This document shows positions 15,567 to 16,844 of a stretch of DNA of 16,844 nt, piece after piece. Where the stretch lies: positions 1-16,844 of the forward strand of contig JAGGZG010000182.1 in assembly GCA_021162125.1 (NCBI GenBank), written 5' to 3'. Under the pieces are notes generated by a model, which was not told the origin of the DNA, did no database searches, and worked only from the letters and a program-made list of their open reading frames with translations. The translations under genes were made by a program, and so were the position numbers. Source of the DNA: Anaerolineae bacterium. Its GTDB lineage: Bacteria > Chloroflexota > Anaerolineae > JACIWR01. Position 1 is the stretch's first letter. The number at the start of each line of letters is the position of its first letter.

Positions 15567-15883
15567 CGCCAACCTCTCGTCTCCCTGTCCCCTACTTCTC
15601 CTTCTGAGAGTCGGTGGTCTCCCGGTAACATGTTGGTCGCTCAGACCCGCCCGAACGTGAACGTTCGGGCTACGAGATGTAAGGCCCTCCGGGCCTCTGA
15701 AGCCCCCGGAGGGAGCTTCCCACCTCGTAGCTGGGCGGTTTAGCGCCCGGCGGGGCGGACGAGGAGCACCAACACACGAGGGAGAGACTACCAGCATGTC
15801 TGAAAAGCCAGAGATGAAGATATCAACCACCAAGACACAAAGGCACAAAGGCACAAAGTAACATTAAAGAGCAGGTAACCCCC
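15567..15883. other. 317-base gap between regulator and znuA
   Basis: No gene is supported in this stretch. It contains two repeat elements (15649-15731 and part of 15828-15912) and the znuA ribosome binding site. I found no clear promoter and no copy of the palindrome seen upstream of the Fur-family gene, so znuA may be read from the regulator's promoter or from one I cannot recognise. Confidence 0.5.
15649..15731. repeat. composite nested-hairpin element between zur and znuA
   Basis: It has three stems. GCCCGAACGT (15649-15658) pairs perfectly with 15661-15670. GCTACGAG (15669-15676) pairs with 15724-15731. Inside the latter, CCCTCCGGG (15685-15693) pairs with 15705-15713. A further weak stem gggcggtttagcgccc follows at 15733-15748. 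It would be part of any transcript running from zur into znuA. Confidence 0.75.
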
Positions 15884-15912
15884 CTATTTCTTGGTGTCTT
15901 GGTGCCTTTGTG
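15828..15912. repeat. 8-base word (cacaaagg) element over the 3' end of zur
   Basis: CACCAAGACAC (15828-15838) is the exact complement of 15894-15904, and CACAAAGGCAC (15836-15846) is the exact complement of 15902-15912. The arms thus share two words whose order is swapped. The words caagacac, cacaaagg and cacaaagt recur at 8-base spacing. The right arm encodes the last residues of the Fur-family protein. Confidence 0.8.
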
Positions 15913-16351
15913 GTGAATTTTCGGACACCCTCTGACAAGCCGGGCACGTACCGAAAAGCTCCAACCAGTGCGCCTCGATGACAAATCCCGTGCGCTGGGC
16001 GACGCGCTCCAGCAGCGGGCTGAGATCACAGCCCTCGAACTCAATCACCTCGCCGCACTTGTTGCAGATCAGGTGATGGCTGTGTCCCCCGCTGGCCGAG
16101 GCGAAACTGTGGCATCCCTTTTCCAGATGCACCCGCCGCACTAAGCCCAGCTCGGACAGGATCTCTAACGTGCGGTACACCGTGGTCAGCCCCAGGTCAG
16201 GGCAGGCGATTCTGGCCTGATCGTACACCTCCGCCGGGCTTAAGTGCGTCTCACCCGCAGCAATCACCGCCAGCACTGCCCGCCGTTGCCGGGTGAGCTT
16301 GTATCCGGCCAATCGCAGTTGTTTTCCCCACTCCTCCGCTTCTGTGCTCAT
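15884..16351 (-). CDS. zur: Fur-family metalloregulator, probably Zur
   Basis: This 155-residue protein has an N-terminal winged helix (LTRQRRAVLAVI, LSPAEVYDQAR, LTTVYRTLEILSELGLV) and a C-terminal dimerisation domain. The structural zinc site is C96-x2-C99 and C136-x2-C139. Candidate sensing ligands are C80, H90, H92 and H93 (GCHSFASASGGHSHH). It would repress transcription when metal is bound. Zur identity is inferred from the adjacent znu operon; PerR or Fur cannot be excluded on sequence. The start ATG lacks a good Shine-Dalgarno. The last about 11 residues (NSPQRHQDTKK) and the TAG stop are encoded by an intergenic repeat, so the natural tail may once have been shorter. The promoter and a palindromic operator are about 70 bases upstream of the start. 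Confidence 0.9.
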   Translation of the reverse strand: MSTEAEEWGKQLRLAGYKLTRQRRAVLAVIAAGETHLSPAEVYDQARIACPDLGLTTVYRTLEILSELGLVRRVHLEKGCHSFASASGGHSHHLICNKCGEVIEFEGCDLSPLLERVAQRTGFVIEAHWLELFGTCPACQRVSENSPQRHQDTKK

Positions 16352-16398
16352 CGCTTGTCTTCGTAACCGAAGTAACTACCTCACTCTACGGGAAGATG

Positions 16399-16421
16399 TA
16401 ATTGAAAATACTTTTCAATTA
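16399..16421. promoter_or_regulatory. candidate Zur/Fur operator palindrome
   Basis: TAATTGAAAA-TAC-TTTTCAATTA is a perfect 10-bp inverted repeat with a 3-base centre. It covers the predicted transcript start of the Fur-family gene on the - strand, a position expected for a repressor site. The sequence is AT-rich in a GC-rich neighbourhood. That it binds Zur is inference. Confidence 0.65.
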
Positions 16422-16422
16422 G

Positions 16423-16451
16423 ATTGTACTACAGGCTTTATCAGAAGTCAA
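16423..16451 (-). promoter_or_regulatory. sigma70-type promoter of the Fur-family gene
   Basis: On the - strand, TTGACT (16446-16451) and TACAAT (16423-16428) are spaced by exactly 17 bases. The predicted start near 16416 falls in the palindrome, leaving a leader of about 65 bases. Confidence 0.7.
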
Positions 16452-16464
16452 GTGCAGAGATAGC

Positions 16465-16519
16465 GCAAGGGGTGCATTGCCGCCAGCAGGTCTGGAACCT
16501 GCGGGAGAACCCCTCTTGC
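16465..16519. repeat. stem-loop in the divergent intergenic region
   Basis: GCAAGGGGT (16465-16473) pairs with 16509-16519 with a two-base bulge, and inside it GCAGGT (16486-16491) pairs perfectly with 16497-16502 around a 5-base loop. It lies between the two divergent promoters and touches the -35 of the + strand one. The role is unknown. Confidence 0.5.
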
Positions 16520-16544
16520 CAAAACAGCCAATTAGGAGTATACT
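16516..16544 (+). promoter_or_regulatory. sigma70-type promoter of the right-end membrane protein
   Basis: TTGCCA (16516-16521) and TATACT (16539-16544) are spaced by 17 bases. The predicted start is near 16551, with a leader of about 70 bases before ATG 16621. Confidence 0.65.
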
Positions 16545-16620
16545 TATGACGAGTTAAGTCAACGCAACTTGCGGTCGAGCGCAATCTGTCGCGCTCCATA
16601 ATACACACTACACGAAGTGA

Positions 16621-16844
16621 ATGGGCAACGTGGCGATGACCCACAGGCAATGGGCGGTCATTAACGCTCTGGTACTGATCAATATTCTGATCTGGGGAGG
16701 GGTGTGCAGCCTCCTCATCGCCAGGTCATTTCCCATCCCCCCGGCGGTGATGGTATCAGCGGCGGGGCCGGTTGAGCCCACAGCCATCGTCACCATGCCT
16801 CAAAGTACTGCTCTGGCAACTCCGCCACCCCCGGCCAACACTCC
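16621..16844 (+). CDS. membrane-anchored or secreted protein, 3' partial, function unknown
   Basis: The frame starts at ATG 16621, directly after an in-frame TGA (16618-16620), and stays open to the window end, giving 74 codons. ATG 16636 is an alternative start; neither has a strong Shine-Dalgarno. Residues 11-33 (WAVINALVLINILIWGGVCSLLI) form a transmembrane segment or uncleaved signal anchor. They are followed by a Pro/Thr/Ala-rich stretch (IPPAV... TPPPPANT) that looks like an extracytoplasmic linker. The protein is probably anchored in the membrane with an external domain that lies beyond the window. A near-consensus promoter is 77-105 bases upstream. I do not recognise a family. Confidence 0.7.
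   Translation, partial: MGNVAMTHRQWAVINALVLINILIWGGVCSLLIARSFPIPPAVMVSAAGPVEPTAIVTMPQSTALATPPPPANT

Noticed and set aside
15649..15731. Metal-sensing riboswitch upstream of znuA
   Set aside because: No known riboswitch consensus is recognisable, and the self-complementary words look like repeat DNA. It is kept only as a structural finding.
15567..15854. In-frame 96-codon extension upstream of znuA
   Set aside because: It would bury the lipoprotein signal peptide inside the protein and is made of intergenic repeat. The ATG at 15566 has a ribosome binding site.
16465..16519. tRNA T-arm or small SRP RNA
   Set aside because: A 5-bp stem with a TTCCAGA loop can be drawn on the - strand, but the conserved T-loop bases, the D and anticodon arms and the SRP GGAAG motif are missing.
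16546..16557. Leader peptide ATG ACG AGT TAA after the right-end promoter
   Set aside because: Three codons without a ribosome binding site, at or before the expected transcript start; most likely chance.

Overview
This looks like chromosomal DNA from an uncultured or environmental bacterium, most plausibly a Chloroflexota member (Anaerolineae or a relative). That is inference. It rests on fairly GC-rich coding DNA, gene styles such as the short Wzz-like protein and the TM plus Pro/Thr/Ala-rich protein at the right end, and many short-period intergenic hairpin repeats. No phylogenetic marker is present. No rRNA, tRNA, CRISPR array, transposase or phage gene was seen.

Left part (1-7157, + strand): one export operon with every component doubled. 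The order is permease (cut by the window edge), permease, ATPase, ATPase, membrane-fusion protein, membrane-fusion protein, closed by a strong hairpin at 7125-7157. It matches the YbhFSR/YbhG and RbbA/YhhJ/YhiI drug or toxic-compound exporters. Here the two halves of the YbhF-type ATPase are separate genes, and the first has lost its H-loop histidine.

Middle part (7226-11279, - strand): an inositol monophosphatase family phosphatase, a zinc-ribbon/Nudix/GNAT fusion protein, a short Wzz-type polysaccharide co-polymerase and a family-4-type glycosyltransferase. The last two form a small surface-polysaccharide unit with its own promoter.

Right part (11416-16351, - strand): a duplicated-cupin protein with its own promoter and terminator, then a zinc (or manganese) uptake operon transcribed znuA, xthA, znuC, znuB, with a Fur-family regulator (probably Zur) upstream. 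The regulator has a near-consensus promoter with a 23-nt palindrome over the expected start site, which suggests autoregulation. Placement of an exonuclease III gene inside the metal-uptake operon is unexpected. At the right edge a + strand gene for a membrane-anchored protein starts from its own near-consensus promoter and runs off the window.

The most unusual layer is between the genes. Many of the intergenic gaps hold a hairpin built from repeated 7- or 8-nt words. Several lie exactly on a stop codon, so the repeat supplies the last residues and stop of the upstream gene; at 3232-3308 it also supplies the ribosome binding site of the next gene. I see no clear evidence for a wholly new defence or metabolic system. 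The best candidates for something undescribed are these repeat elements, the asymmetric split-ATPase exporter, and the xthA-zinc operon.
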